64,000 nt of DNA from Odobenus rosmarus divergens (GCF_000321225.1 NW_004451890.1:1-64000); one strand, 5' to 3'; counted from the first letter of the stretch, positions 30,660 to 41,118 are shown. The notes: generated by a model from the letters alone, not told the origin. Numbers and translations are program-made.

Positions 30660-30955
30660 TTCCTTGTATAATGTCTACCTCCTGCAGCCTTTCCATTCTT
30701 TATGACCAGATTCAAATTTCCTTTCCGTAAGACTTTTCTAATGGGTCAGTTCATGAATCCTCTCCCTTCTTTGAATTGCGACCTCATTTTTTAGCATATA
30801 TCTTCCTAACTTTTTCCACTTTCTGTTTATATTATGTTCTATCTTCTTGTGGGGGAGACTCAGTACCTTACCCACTGTGTATTTATTGCTCCTTTCCATG
30901 CCTGGTCCCATGTCCTACTTGTAGTTGGCACTCAAAATATGATTGTTGATCTTTT
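30660..30955 (+). mobile_element. L2 LINE 3' portion, sense
   Basis: CCAGATTCAAATTTCCTTTC, CCCACTGTGTATTTATTGCT, CCTTTCCATGCCTGGTCCCA and GTTGGCACTCAAAATATGAT form the L2 3' UTR order. Diverged. Confidence 0.6.
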
Positions 30956-31109
30956 TATGGATGGCAGATAGTAAGTTTGGAGTTTGGACCCCAGCAAAGG
31001 GAGGCAGAACTCATCGAGGGTGGGTTTGGGTGTGGGCCAGAGGCTAAGTACAGGGCCGGAGGGGGTGAGACCGTGAGATTAGTGGGTGGGAAGGGGGCTT
31101 CAAAGAGGG

Positions 31110-31180
31110 GCTCCATCTGCACCAGCCTAGTAGCTAGCACATGGTATGTGCCCAAAACATGTTGTGTGAGTGAATGAGGA
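31110..31180 (+). mobile_element. L2 3' end, sense
   Basis: AGCTAGCACATGGTATGTGC then GTTGTGTGAGTGAATGAGG, the L2 terminus. Confidence 0.55.
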
Positions 31181-31189
31181 AAGCAGAGA

Positions 31190-31385
31190 TGCACAATGCC
31201 TAACATTTGTAATTCATTTGTCATCGTGCATTTCCAAACACTCTCCAGTTTTGCTGTCATACTTGATCCTAAAATATCAAATTGGAACATGAAATAGGGC
31301 ATATATTATCATCCCTACTTATAGATGTGGAAGTTGCATATCTCAGAAACTTGAACTAGGTACTGCATAGGACCCATGTGCTGGC
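31190..31385 (-). mobile_element. MIR SINE, antisense
   Basis: CAAACACTCTCCAGTTTTGC, ATTATCATCCCTACTTATAG, ATGTGGAAGTTGCATATCTC and TGAACTAGGTACTGCATAGG follow antisense MIR in degenerate form. Confidence 0.5.
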
Positions 31386-31387
31386 TG

Positions 31388-31605
31388 CTGAGGATCAAAA
31401 GAGGCCTTCTGTGAGCTCAGAGTCTTGAGAAGAAGGGAGACAGAAAGGCAGACAAGAAGGGGCCATTACCTCGGAGCATCACATGGCAATACCTGTTGTA
31501 ATGGGCATGTACCAGGAGGGGAGAGTTCATGGACTGGGAAGGATTCTAGAATGGGTATGCTTAAGAGAAATCTTAAAAGATGAGTAGAAGCAAGAGCAAG
31601 AACTC
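31388..31605 (-). mobile_element. L2 fragment, antisense
   Basis: TGAGCTCAGAGTCTTGAGAA, a purine-rich run, CTGGGAAGGATTCTAGAATG and AAGAGAAATCTTAAAAGATG resemble the antisense L2 block following 'aggagctcacagtct'. Confidence 0.5.
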
Positions 31606-32611
31606 AGGAATCCCCCACTTCCAGCCTAGTACTCTTTCTTTTTGGGTAGAGGAGTCCCCAAACCCAAAATTATTTTCGAATTACCGCCCCCCCCTTCCCC
31701 CAGCTGCAAAAACCTGTAGGTCTCTTCTTTGTGTTAGGCGAAAAGGTCAGGGCCATAGGCTGAAATATATAAATGCAGGTAACTTTTCCACCAACAACTC
31801 AGGGCAAAAGTGGGGAGACGGAAAGGTGCCTGGGAGGCCGCCCCGCTGTGCAGCGCTGGCCGCCTTGGGTGGGGCTGCTTTGGGAGACAGCCGTTCGTCA
31901 GAGGCCGGGCTCCAGCTGGTGCATTTCTGTGTGCGGGTCTGGGCGGCTGCGGTCCGAGCTGGGAGACAAAGGGATGAATGGTCTGACGTCTGGAAAGGTG
32001 GGAAAAGGGAGGCAGGCCGAGGAGGGTCTGGGCGGCAGGGTGACCGACTAATTGCTTTGTTCGGTGGCGAGGCTTTTCAACAGCAACAACAGCTCCTTGA
32101 AGGCCCCTTGCTTAAGTGTTTTCACATCATTAGCTCCTGTCATTAATGCCATCAGCTGCTTCCACCCGCTCATTGCTAGTCAGGGCCAGGACAAGTCACA
32201 GACTGGCTCTTATTTGCAGCTCTCTCTCTGCCTTCATCCCCAGCCAGGCCCTGCTCCTCTAAGCTCTCTTTTTCTGGCCATCGGCACCCAACCTGTTCCT
32301 GTATTTCATGGGGCCATCTGTTAGGGGGCTTGCTGACGGCTGTCCCTTGCCATTCGGGCTTGGCCAATTCCATGGAGGGAGGAGCCAGATCTGTGGCTCC
32401 CTGCATCGGTCCCGTGGCCCTCTCCCCGGGGTGACTCCCACCCTGCCCTGTGACCTGGCTTCGCGTCTCAGTCAACTTGCGTCCCTGCTGTGCCCTGGCC
32501 TCAGGAGGATGCAGGAGGGGCCTGCTGCTCTGGGTTCGTGGAAAGAATGCCTCTTTCCCTCTTCAGTCTGAGTATGCCTGGGCTGTATCAGGACCGCCGC
32601 TGATCACACTG
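31606..32611. other. Unique sequence containing a CpG-dense patch
   Basis: No repeat is recognised. Two overlapping plus frames (188 codons at 31580-32146 and 92 at 31773-32051) overlap the GC-rich patch. Neither has recognisable domains, and GC-rich DNA tends to give long frames because stops are AT-rich. Confidence 0.45.
31815..32070. promoter_or_regulatory. CpG-dense patch, candidate promoter or enhancer
   Basis: I count 18 CpG dinucleotides in about 255 bases, far above the mammalian background, in sequence that is clearly GC-rich. It is shorter than a classical CpG island. No TATA box is apparent. It is followed by repeat-free sequence (32060-32190) rich in ATTAG, CATTAAT and CAGCTG words. 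Promoter activity is inferred only. Confidence 0.4.
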
Positions 32612-32790
32612 AGAGTCATTCATTGGGAGCTGATACATGCCAGACAGTGTGCTGGTAGCTGTATATCTATATTTACTCCTCTAACAACACTGGACAGAGT
32701 GTTACCTCCATTTTACAGTGGAGAAAACTCTCTCGGGGGGCTAAGAAACGTAATTCAGATCACATTAGCATGACCCCAGTTTTTATGACT
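32612..32790 (-). mobile_element. MIR SINE, antisense
   Basis: GAGCTGATACATGCCAGACA, GTGTGCTGGTAGCTGTATAT, TACCTCCATTTTACAGTGGA and GAAAACTCTCTCGGGGGGC follow antisense MIR. Confidence 0.75.
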
Positions 32791-32859
32791 TCAAAGTTGT
32801 GTTCGGAGGTCACTTTGTGTGGCCAATTACTTTATTCCTTAACTGGCCCTGTGAAAGGG

Positions 32860-33105
32860 TCATAGGATGGCAAACTTTGGAATCAAACAGAAGAACTCCC
32901 ACTTTTGGCACTTAAGAGGTGAATGACATTTGACAAATCACTTAACCTCTTTGGCTTTCAGTTTTCTTGTCTATCCAATGGAGATTGAAAGCCACCTCAT
33001 TACCACTGTTGAGAGGATCAAATGAGATAATGTATGAAGGTGTCTGTAGAGAGTCTTCAAAACATGGTAGCGTTATGTAGACTGTAATTGCTAATAAGGA
33101 TCACA
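32860..33105 (+). mobile_element. MIR SINE, sense, full length
   Basis: TTGACAAATCACTTAACCTC, TTTGGCTTTCAGTTTTCTTG, GAGAGGATCAAATGAGATAA and TGTATGAAGGTGTCTGTAG follow the sense MIR order through the 3' end. Confidence 0.88.
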
Positions 33106-33204
33106 ATTGGGAAAAACCACTGGGCTTGGAGGTAGTTGTTTTACTTGAATTATTTTACTTGAATTGCTACCTGCTCAATTCATGTTTGTTTTTTTGTACT
33201 TGTG

Positions 33205-33575
33205 TATCAGTTAGAATAAAGTGGGTTATCTTGTGGTAACAAAGGGGTCCTAAATCTTACTGACTTACAACAACAAAGGTTTATTTCTCCCTCTATGCTA
33301 TGTGCCCACATCTTGGGTTGACTGGGGCTCTGATCCATGGTCATCTTTGCTCCAGAACTCTGAAAAAGCATTCCCTTGCAAGGGTAGCTTTGGTGGTAGC
33401 TTTCCCTCTGCCAGAGGGAAGAAGACACAGTGGACCTCTGAAAGCCTCTGCTTGAAAGTGATACCTGTCATTTCTGCTCACATTTCGCTGGCCCAAGTAA
33501 GGCCCATGGTCATTGTAGAGCTCAACAGTGCAGGTGTGCACCATCCTCTCTGAGAGGGAAACTGAACGGAGCTGA
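33205..33575 (+). mobile_element. Old LTR-like repeat, family A
   Basis: TGTATCAGTTAGAATAAAG, TTACTGACTTACAACAACAA, AGGTTTATTTCTCCC, CATTTCTGCTCACATTTCGC and TGGCCCAAGTAAGGCCCATG. It shares layout with the copies at 5666-6054 and 57055-57480. Family name not assigned. Confidence 0.6.
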
Positions 33576-34049
33576 ACCCAGAAATTAGCGGAGTAAGACG
33601 ATCCGCCCCAAATGGGGCTGTAATTGATTTGAATAGTCTCGAAACTTACTGATTTTGGTCTTGTCTCATGTCTGCTCAGATTTGCCAGGAATGTTTAGGT
33701 TTCTTATTGTCAGCTTTAATGAGCTAATATATTGCCTAAAATAACAAAATACAATTCGACCTAGTAAAAACATTCTCATTGCTGAAATTCCTGGGGGAAA
33801 ATAACAGTGTTTACATATCAGAAAGTTTCCAGCCTCAACCCTTTTTTTCCCTATTAGAATAATTGTTTTTGTAATTCAATTTTTGATAATGTGGTACTTT
33901 TTAGGAATGTAACCATTGTTTTATAGTGGAGAATTCTGCATTTTTTTTTATTATTCAGGAATTTGAACTGGAATAGCTTTTGGTTGCCCTATGTTCCAGA
34001 AAAAGGGAAGTTGAGAAGCATCAGAAGGTTGTCCCAATGAATGTCATTT
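33576..34049. other. Unique AT-rich sequence, possibly conserved
   Basis: No repeat or gene is recognised. The stretch 33600-33980 is AT-rich and repeat-free (GGGCTGTAATTGATTTG, CTTTAATGAGCTAATATATT), the look of a developmental enhancer, but this is inference. Confidence 0.35.
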
Positions 34050-34245
34050 TCCCCATCACACATCCCTCTGCCTCCCTTCTCTGAGGTATCATTTATCCTG
34101 GTTCTACTTTGCTTAGAGTATTTGTTTGTTTCTTTACTTATCAATCAGAGTTTGCTGCTAGATTGTCAGTTTCTGGAGGGTAGCAACTGTTTCTCATCTG
34201 TGTCTCTTCTGGCTCCGGGTTCTGCTTTACATAAGGTTTCTTGAA
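34050..34245 (+). mobile_element. L2 3' portion, sense
   Basis: CCCTCTGCCTCCCTTCTCTG, GCTGCTAGATTGTCAGTTTC, TGGAGGGTAGCAACTGTTTC and TCATCTGTGTCTCTTCTGGC follow the L2 3' UTR. Confidence 0.55.
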
Positions 34246-35454
34246 TTGCACCGGGCGGAGTCAAGAATTACCCTCAAACATAATACAAAAGAATAGGCTA
34301 TTTCCCTCTGCTCCTCAGGTAAAAAGCTGTAAGAATGTTTTCTCCTCCATAGAAAATAAAGTAGGGTCTTGCTAGCTATTCCTAAGGGTTAATTGGCCTC
34401 AATTCGCTCTTCCAAAGCCCAGTGCCAACTATGCAAGCTGGATGCTAATATGTTTTCCTTTTATTCTCACTCCATCAAATAGTTGCTCGTGCAGCCCACA
34501 TTAGGAATGGTCTGTGCTCTGTGGGGTGGGTGGCAGTTGGCAGGGGGAGAGTGAGAAAGAGGGAGGTTCGAGAGTCACAGGCAATTGCAAAACAAGGAAA
34601 GAATTGTATACCTTGCTATTTGGAAGAAAAAAAAAAGATAAGATACATGAAGCCCTGATAGAGGCTGCTATATTAAATTGAGGGGAAAAATGTCTTTGTC
34701 TGATTTTTCTGGCTGAGCCCTGGGGTCAGCAGAACAGAGCACGATGCTGGCTCGTAGCTGATTTAATAGTCAACTTTTGCCTAAACACAAGAGCCAGAGA
34801 CAAAGGCTAGGTGACTACTACACAGAATGATTGTTACCTCTCTCCGAACAGCAGGGTTTGAATAAGGAGAATTCTAGTTACTCAGATGATAATGAGTTTG
34901 GTACAGCTCATTTAAGAGTCAAATCGACTGCCTTGTTTACCAGAGCAATGCTTGGAATTCAGCACAGAATTCTAAGGACTAGGTGAGCACACACTGGTCT
35001 TCCGGAGGCCCCACCTGGGAGCTCGCTCCCTTCTGCTGCTTGGGCTTCCTGGGCGCTCAACGAATTCTGGGTCCCCCACGAATATGGCCAGACTGCTATG
35101 CCCCGTTTGCCAGATACCATGATTCTCCTGGCCCCAGCCTTCATGATGCTTCCCACTGTCGTGAAATCATACACATTCTTTATACTTCTGGGTGTCTGGG
35201 CTGGATGAAGTAGACAGGCACTGCCGTTAAGCTTTCACATAATCTAAAATTATTCTGGCAGCAAGAGACAGACAGGAGTGAAGAGAGGGGCACAGAAAGG
35301 AGGAGCTGGTTTGGCATCTTCTACCTTCCATTCACAGAGTGTTTTGTAATTTCACAAAGCCCTTGTACATTCATTTTATCATGATGGGATGGCAGCAAAT
35401 AACTCTGCACTGCGATCCAGACACCTGAACTCCAGCCCTACTTCTGACTCTTTT
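34246..35454. other. Unique sequence, ~1.2 kb
   Basis: No repeat or gene is recognised. The part 34330-34960 is repeat-free with an internal A run (34628-34637). Open frames are below 80 codons. Confidence 0.4.
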
Positions 35455-35865
35455 AACTCATTTATTAAATATATTTTGAGTGCCTTCTACACTCTGCAAA
35501 GCTCTGGGGGATCCAAAAATGAAAAAGCCATCATCCTTGCCTTTGAAAGATTCACCATTTAGTAGAGAGGCATGTAAACACATAAAAAAAAGTGATAAAA
35601 ATACGACGTGCTAATGCATGTCAAAGGCATAGTACATGGCTTTGGATATGGACTCAATAAATGTAAACTCTTATTGACATTATTGCTTTATCATTCTGAA
35701 GTCCTAACAGAGGTGTGTTCAGTGTGCTACAGGATCACTAAGGAGAGTTTGTACCTGGGGTGTTAAGTGGGGTCACAGAGGAGAGCTTCAGGGGAGAAAT
35801 TGCTTTTGACCAGAATCTGAAAAGAAGGATAGGAGATCCATACCTGAGCAAGCTTGGGATGGGAA
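35455..35865 (-). mobile_element. L2 LINE, antisense
   Basis: ACTCATTTATTAAATATATT, TTGAGTGCCTTCTACACTCT, GCAAAGCTCTGGGGGATCC, TAGTAGAGAGGCATGTAAAC and, after some decay, GATCCATACCTGAGCAAGC. These are antisense L2 blocks in order, with an internal stretch that may hold a small MIR-like tail. Confidence 0.65.
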
Positions 35866-36184
35866 GCTGGCGGCGGGGGGGCGGATGAGGGTGGAAGACG
35901 GTCCCTATGGCAGGAACCATCTGCCCAGTGCAGGAATGCATGGGAGAGGGGTGTGTGCCTGTGTGTGTGTGTGGCGGGCGGCGGGGGTGGGTGGCTTGGC
36001 TAGAGTGTAGCAAGGAGGTTGAGTGACAAGAAGTAAACGAAGGGCCTAGTACACTGGTTGAGGAATTTCGATCTTATCTTCTAGGTTATAGGAATGAAAA
36101 GCATTTCATATATTTCAACCAGATTTTTTCATTTCAGAAAGCTAACTCTGTCCCTGGTTAATCATATGTCAACGCCTAAAGGAC
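35866..36184. other. G-rich stretch plus unique sequence
   Basis: GGCGGCGGGGGGGCGG (35868-35884) and a GT run leading into GGCGGGCGGCGGGGGTGGG (35971-35990) make a short G-rich, potentially G-quadruplex-forming patch. Nothing else is recognised. Confidence 0.5.
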
Positions 36185-36285
36185 AAACACCTGGAGACCT
36201 CAGTTTTCTCATGTGCAATGGGCATAATACTGGTGACCCTCTCACCAGGTAAACATATTGCATGCATCAAAATGACAAATAGGGT
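36185..36285 (+). mobile_element. MIR fragment, sense
   Basis: GAGACCTCAGTTTTCTCATG, TGCAATGGGCATAATACTGG, TGACCCTCTCACCAGGTAAA is the 3' middle of sense MIR. Confidence 0.6.
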
Positions 36286-36455
36286 AAAGGTCTCCTTTTT
36301 CATGGGGTTACCTTGGACAGGGCCTTTGCTTTATATTACCCACCTCTTCCTTTCTTCACGGCATGGCTGTTTCCTGGCTCCTTTGAACTTCTGCAAGCTA
36401 TCAGCCTCTTCTTCTAAGCTCTGCTCATTACGTCTCTTCTCAGAAGAAGCCTTGT

Positions 36456-36980
36456 GCATTTGCTTTCTATTGCTGTGTTAGAAATTACCACAAACTTAGG
36501 GGCTTTAAAACACCCAGTCTCTTAAGGCCAAGAGTCCAGGCACGGCTTAGATGGGCTCTCTGTTCAGAGTCTCACAGGACTGAAATCAAGGTGTCATCCA
36601 GGTCTCATTCTTTTATGGAGCTCACGGTCCTCAAGCTCACGAGGCTGTTGGCATAATTCAGTTCCTTGCAGTTGTAGGAGGGAGCTCCCTACTTTCTTGC
36701 TGGCCAGCAGCCAGCAGCCTCTCAGCTACTAAAGGCTGTCTTCCATTTTCTGCCATGTGGTCCTCTCTCCAACGTAGGAGTTTGCTTCTGCAAGGCAGAC
36801 AGGAGAGCACCTGCTGCAGCTTGGGATCTCTCTGACTTCTGTCTCCAGTCTCTTAAACCTTTTTGAAAAGGCTCACCTGATTAGGTCAGGCCCACCCACA
36901 CTCAAGGAGCAGGGATTGTACAGAGCATGCACACCAGGGGATGGGGATGTTGGGGGTCACCTTAGGAGTCTGCCTACACC
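36456..36980 (+). mobile_element. Old interspersed repeat, family B
   Basis: TTGCTTTCTATTGCTGTGTT, AGAAATTACCACAAACTTAG, GGGCTTTAAAACACCC, GAGTCTCACAGGACTGAAAT, CAAGGTGTC, then GATTAGGTCAGGCCCACCCA and a terminal AGGAGTCTGCCTACA. The opening and the 'ggcttaaaac' block match the copy at 62822. It is a widespread old mammalian repeat whose name I cannot fix. Confidence 0.65.
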
Positions 36981-37464
36981 CCCTCCCTGACTACCCTACA
37001 CAAAAGTTCTTGACTTCCTTGAAATTCCTAAAGTTCCCATGTGGTCTGTTACCATCCACTTCATGTAAACACTCAATGGTACTCTGCTTCATATTACACT
37101 TGAGCTGTTGCAGGCTAGTCTCTTCAACTTCCAGAGCCAGGAGGATGCAGGTATGTATTTTTTGGTAACTATTTGTAACCCCGCTTATTGCTGTGGAGAA
37201 GCTTAAAAGGTGCTGGTATTTTTTTTATTTACTTTTTCATCTTGTCTTGAACGTTGCTGTACATATGTTCTTTATTGCTATGCTAATAATATACTGAGCA
37301 ATGACCTTGCAATGCAGAACTGCTCAAAGGCCTCAGGAGAACCCACTGGAATGCATTGCCACATGATATCTTTGTGGAGGCAGTCAGTGAAATTCCGGAG
37401 ATTGGAAATACTGAATTTTTGGAGCCTTGAGGTTACTGGAGAAACAGCCTTATTTGTGAACAGA
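36981..37464. other. Unique sequence, probably a retrocopied 3' UTR in its right part
   Basis: No repeat family is recognised. The right end leads into an AATAAA signal and an A tail (next entry). No open frame in 37150-37480 resembles a known protein, so the source transcript is unidentified. Confidence 0.35.
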
Positions 37465-37496
37465 AATAAATTCTCTGCTTCAAAAAAAAAAAAAAA
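37465..37496 (+). pseudogene. Poly(A) signal plus A tail: end of a possible retrocopy
   Basis: AATAAA (37465-37470), then TTCTCTGCTTC and 15 A residues (37482-37496). An AATAAA followed within 11 bases by a genomic A tail is the signature of a reverse-transcribed mRNA end. The upstream body is not identified and no clear TSD was found, so the 5' limit is unknown. Confidence 0.4.
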
Positions 37497-38499
37497 TGCA
37501 TTCACTTTCAGCTAGTGTCTAGCAGAAGCTCAACTAAGCTCTGATAGGTGATCCTGCTCTACACGCAGTTCCTGTTTTTCCCTTTGGAGATTGAGTTTTA
37601 AAGGGGAGCGACTTGGTAAGCCCCAAATCAACCTCCAAACATTTTATCTCTCGGGATTCACCTTCCTAAGGAGGTGTAGTATGTTCGGAAAACAAATGTC
37701 TAGCAAATGCCGTTTCAGGCAATCCATGTCCACCCAACTAACTGAGCCTGACAGGTCCTAAGCGATGATAAAGCATACAAACTACCTTCCACACAGTAAG
37801 TAGAGCTTAGAGCTTCTCCTTTGTTCACACTACCTCTGGCTATTTGCACAGTAAGAGCTCTCAATAACTTTTGATGTTGAGTTTGGAAAAAAAGGAAAAA
37901 AGTCCTGTCCCTGTTTATTTTTTTCACATTGGTTATCATGGTAGATTGTCAAGATGGGGCCATTAAATATATGGGGGGCGCATGGCCTTGTCCTGGTCAG
38001 ATCCAGACTCAACCCACCCACATTGTATATACAGACTGGTGTTTGAAGTTGGAAACTGGCTGTGTCTCCACTGGGCAGACAGATGTGTGGTGTATAGAGA
38101 GACAGTGTATACAATAGCCGGCATTTCAATGTACACATTGAGCAATATACACTAGACATGGTTGTTGGGGGGAGTAGGGTGGCAGAAGGAGGCTGAGGGC
38201 CTCCAACCTTTCAGAGCCCTAATGACTGGGCTTGCTTGGTGGATAGAAATCCATCAACAATTCCTCCCTGACTTAATAGTTTTATTATCTCCCCAGGGCC
38301 ACTTAGAAGAATCTAGACCATGTGGGATGGTTTGTCACCCGTTCCCAGCTGGTCCTAGTCGTACTGTTGGTGTAGTTCAGAGCCGCAGACTCGGTGGCAG
38401 CCAGGCGTGGGCTCGCACGTGCTGAGTAAGCTCGCTGCTGGGCCGGTCGGCTGTGGAGAGGGGAGGATGGAACCTAATGAAGACTTCATTAGAATTTAT
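37497..38499. other. Unique sequence
   Basis: No gene or repeat is recognised. Open frames reach 109 codons on the minus strand (37830-38159) without any family signature. Confidence 0.4.
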
Positions 38500-38690
38500 A
38501 GGAAATTGGAAACGAAAGCAATCCTAGAGACTGTCTCACCAAATCTCTCATTTTACAAATGACAATACAATGGAGATTCAGATAAGCTAAAAATGTCTGA
38601 GGTAGGGTCCAACCATCAAATGGTAGCTGAGAATAGACTGGCGGCCGTAGTTCCTGATTCCTAGCGCCTACTAACATTCTTCCGCGATCA
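38500..38690 (-). mobile_element. MIR3/MIR-like SINE, antisense
   Basis: CCAAATCTCTCATTTTACAA, ATGACAATACAATGGAGATT, CAGATAAGCTAAAAATG and CCTGATTCCTAGCGCC resemble the antisense 'ctcattttacagatgagg...cccagaga' layout. Confidence 0.45.
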
Positions 38691-39532
38691 CTCCGCACTC
38701 ACACAGAAAAGATGCTAGGCCCTGCCCTCTCACTCAGGCCTTACACGCTCACTGAGCCACTGCCAGGTGTGGGGCTATGTGCTCAGCAGGCGGAAAGGAA
38801 CTAACAGAGCAACATACAAAAGACTTTTCTTGCTGCATTTGGAGAAGCAATTTTCATGGGACAAAGGAACTTTCTCCTACTGCCTCGTGTCTCCAGAAGT
38901 TCTGCCCCCGTGCTCCATGCCTTAGCTTCAGACCTAGGTAGTTACTAAAATGCGGTTGTCCCCAGAAAGAGTGTCACCTTCATACTCATTTACCTTCAGG
39001 ATGAATGATTGCACCGGATTCTCTTCTGATAGACAAGGGGAAGGCAGGGAGTGCCTGAGCGTTGGAGAGAGTGGGGAGGCCCCGGAAAGAAGGTTGGGAT
39101 AAGGATAGAGCTGGAGGACAAATTTCACCGAGTCCTAGTTTTTCCAGCGTCTCAGCCTAGTAGTGAAAGCTGTACTATGTACTATGTACTATTCTCTGGG
39201 GGGCGGGGGAGGGAAGGAAGGAGAATAGCCATCACAGAACGCACACATGGCCCATTTGTCCACCCCTTCCATCTGGCCTGGTTTTGTGACAGTGCTTGGG
39301 CCACTAGAATGTGGCAGAAGTGATGTCGTGCTAGTTTTGAGCTCAAGCCAGCGGAGCCCCCGCATGCTTCTTCCTTCTCTCTTGGGGTGCCTGTAACCAC
39401 TGTCGTGTGGACAAATGAAGGCTAGCTTTCTGGGAGTTCAGAGACCATGTGGAGCAGAGAAGAACTGTGCCACCTGCAACTTCTTAGACCATTTGCTAAC
39501 TATTAACTATAACTATTAAACCGACTGCTAAC
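38691..39532. other. Unique sequence
   Basis: No gene or repeat is recognised. A direct repeat, ACTATGTACTATGTACTA, is at 39173-39190. At 39494-39537 several ACTATTA words cluster just before the MaLR LTR. Confidence 0.4.
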
Positions 39533-39925
39533 TATTATGGGCTGAATTGTGTGTCCTCGGAAATGTATTGTGCAAAGTCCTGACCCCCAGAATCTCAGAA
39601 TGTAGCTAAATCAGCAGGTAGGTCTTTAAAGAGGTTATTAAACTACACTGAAGTCGTTAGATTGGGCCTGAATCCAATATGACTGGGGTCCTTATTCGAA
39701 GAGGAAATTTGGACACAGACGTGTGTGCACGGAAGGAAAACCATGTGAAGACCCAGGGAGAAGATAGCCATCTACAAGCCAAGGAGGGGGACAGGGGGAC
39801 CTCAGGACAAACATCAACCTTGCTGACATCTTGATAGCGGACTGCAAGGCTCCAGAATTGTGAGAAAATACCTTTCTCTTGTTGAAGGCACCCAGACTTA
39901 GTAGTTTAAGGCAAACTAATAGGCT
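39533..39925 (+). mobile_element. MaLR (MLT1-type) LTR
   Basis: TTATGGGCTGAATTGTGTGT, TGACCCCCAGAATCTCAGAA, CCTGAATCCAATATGACTGG, GAGGAAATTTGGACACAGAC, TAGCCATCTACAAGCCAAGG, CTTGCTGACATCTTGATAGC and CCAGAATTGTGAGAAAATAC. A near-complete solo LTR. Confidence 0.88.
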
Positions 39926-40257
39926 AGCCTAGCAGTTAATCATAGATGCCTGTACCAGTCTCTCTAACATCAGCCAAACCTGGCTCAGGGTAGCTCGGGG
40001 TAGCAGAACCACTGAACGGATCCCAGCCCAATTTACCCACCCACAGAACTATGACATAAACACGTGATGGTTCTTTTAAGTCTCTGGGTTTCAGAGTGGT
40101 TTTTTCACCCAGCAGAGTAGATAACTGATATAAAGTTTAAGAGGCATCAGACATCCTGCTGCAAATGCATGCATGTTGTGTTGGCCCACAAAGCTCATAG
40201 CATTCTTCCATTGGTCCCTGTGCGGGATGTGGGTATGGAAGCCTTTATCTGAACGGA

Positions 40258-40265
40258 GTTTACTC
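40258..40265. repeat. Target-site duplication, left copy (CAN-SINE 1)
   Basis: GTTTACTC, repeated at 40482-40489. Confidence 0.75.
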
Positions 40266-40266
40266 A

Positions 40267-40481
40267 GGGGCACCTGGGTGGCTCAGTCAGTTAAGCATCT
40301 GCCTTTGGCTCAGGTCATGATCTTGGGCCCCTGGAATCGAGTCCTGCATCAGGCTCCCTGCTCAGCGGGGAGTCTACTTCTCCCTCTCCCTCTGCTCCTC
40401 CCCCTGGCTCATGTTCTCTCTCTCTCCTAAATAAATAAATAAATATATAAATAATCTAAAAACAAAACAAAACAAAACAGG
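40267..40481 (+). mobile_element. CAN-SINE 1, sense
   Basis: GGGGCACCTGGGTGGCTCAG head with tRNA-like A-box region, CTCAGGTCATGATC, a CGAGTCCTGCATC B-box region, GGCTCCCTGCTCAGCGGGGA, CT-rich body and an AAATAAAT tail extended by AAAAC units. Such elements derive from a tRNA gene, have internal RNA polymerase III boxes and move using L1 enzymes. The tail is irregular (AAATATATAAATAATC), a sign of some age. Confidence 0.96.
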
Positions 40482-40489
40482 GTTTACTC

Positions 40490-40814
40490 TGTATTGACTT
40501 ACCCCATCTATCTTCTCATCCCAAACACCAACACCATCAGCAAGAAGAGCTGAGTTATCACAGCTACTCTACTGTTCTTTACCCTTTCTAGGATCTGCCC
40601 ACTGTCACCTGGTATAATGAGCTTACTGGGGGGTCAGACAACTTATCTGAGTTGGACCAGAGTGACCATCAGGGGCTGTGATCCAGGACTGCTTTGGGAG
40701 GAGTGGCATGATGTCATGGCAGGAAGGAAAGGTCACGCACATTGATATACCTCGTGCTTCCGGATTACATTTTGGGTCTGAAACTTAGGTGTCTTTTGAG
40801 CAGGTCTTCAAAAT
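40490..40814. other. Unique sequence
   Basis: I see no recognisable repeat or gene between CAN-SINE 1 and the next old repeat. Confidence 0.4.
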
Positions 40815-40950
40815 GATGTGTCCTCATGTATGCAATATAGATAATAACATGTACTTGTAGGGTTGGTGTTACCTATGGTGGAGTACACAATTGCAAATAT
40901 CCTAGATTTCTGTACATAGTAGCCTGTCAGTAGATGTCAGTTTTCTTTTT
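40815..40950 (+). mobile_element. MIR 3' half, sense
   Basis: GATGTGTCCTCATGTATGCA, ATATAGATAATAACATGTAC, TTGTAGGGTTGGTGTTACC and GTCAGTAGATGTCAG follow the sense MIR 3' half. Confidence 0.65.
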
Positions 40951-40974
40951 TTCTCATTCTATCACCATTGAGAG

Positions 40975-41118
40975 GCTCAGATTCATTCACTCACTAATGC
41001 TTGTTTAGTTGCTAACAACTGCCAGACACCATTTTAGTCTCTAAGAAGACAGCAGTGAACCAGACAGACAATGATAATGTCCCTGCTCTTATGGAGACTC
41101 CATTGTATTCGGGGTTTG
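40975..41118 (-). mobile_element. L2 3' end, antisense
   Basis: ATTCATTCACTCACTAATGC, CTGCCAGACACCATTTTAGT, CAGCAGTGAACCAGACAGAC and GTCCCTGCTCTTATGGAGAC form a clear antisense L2 end. Confidence 0.8.

Noticed and set aside
31580..32146. 188-codon plus-strand open frame
   Set aside because: It spans the end of an L2 fragment and a CpG-dense patch where stops are rare; no recognisable domain and no good start context.
40267..40345. tRNA gene
   Set aside because: The tRNA-like head with A and B boxes belongs to a CAN-SINE, repeated ten times in the window; it does not fold into a sound tRNA.
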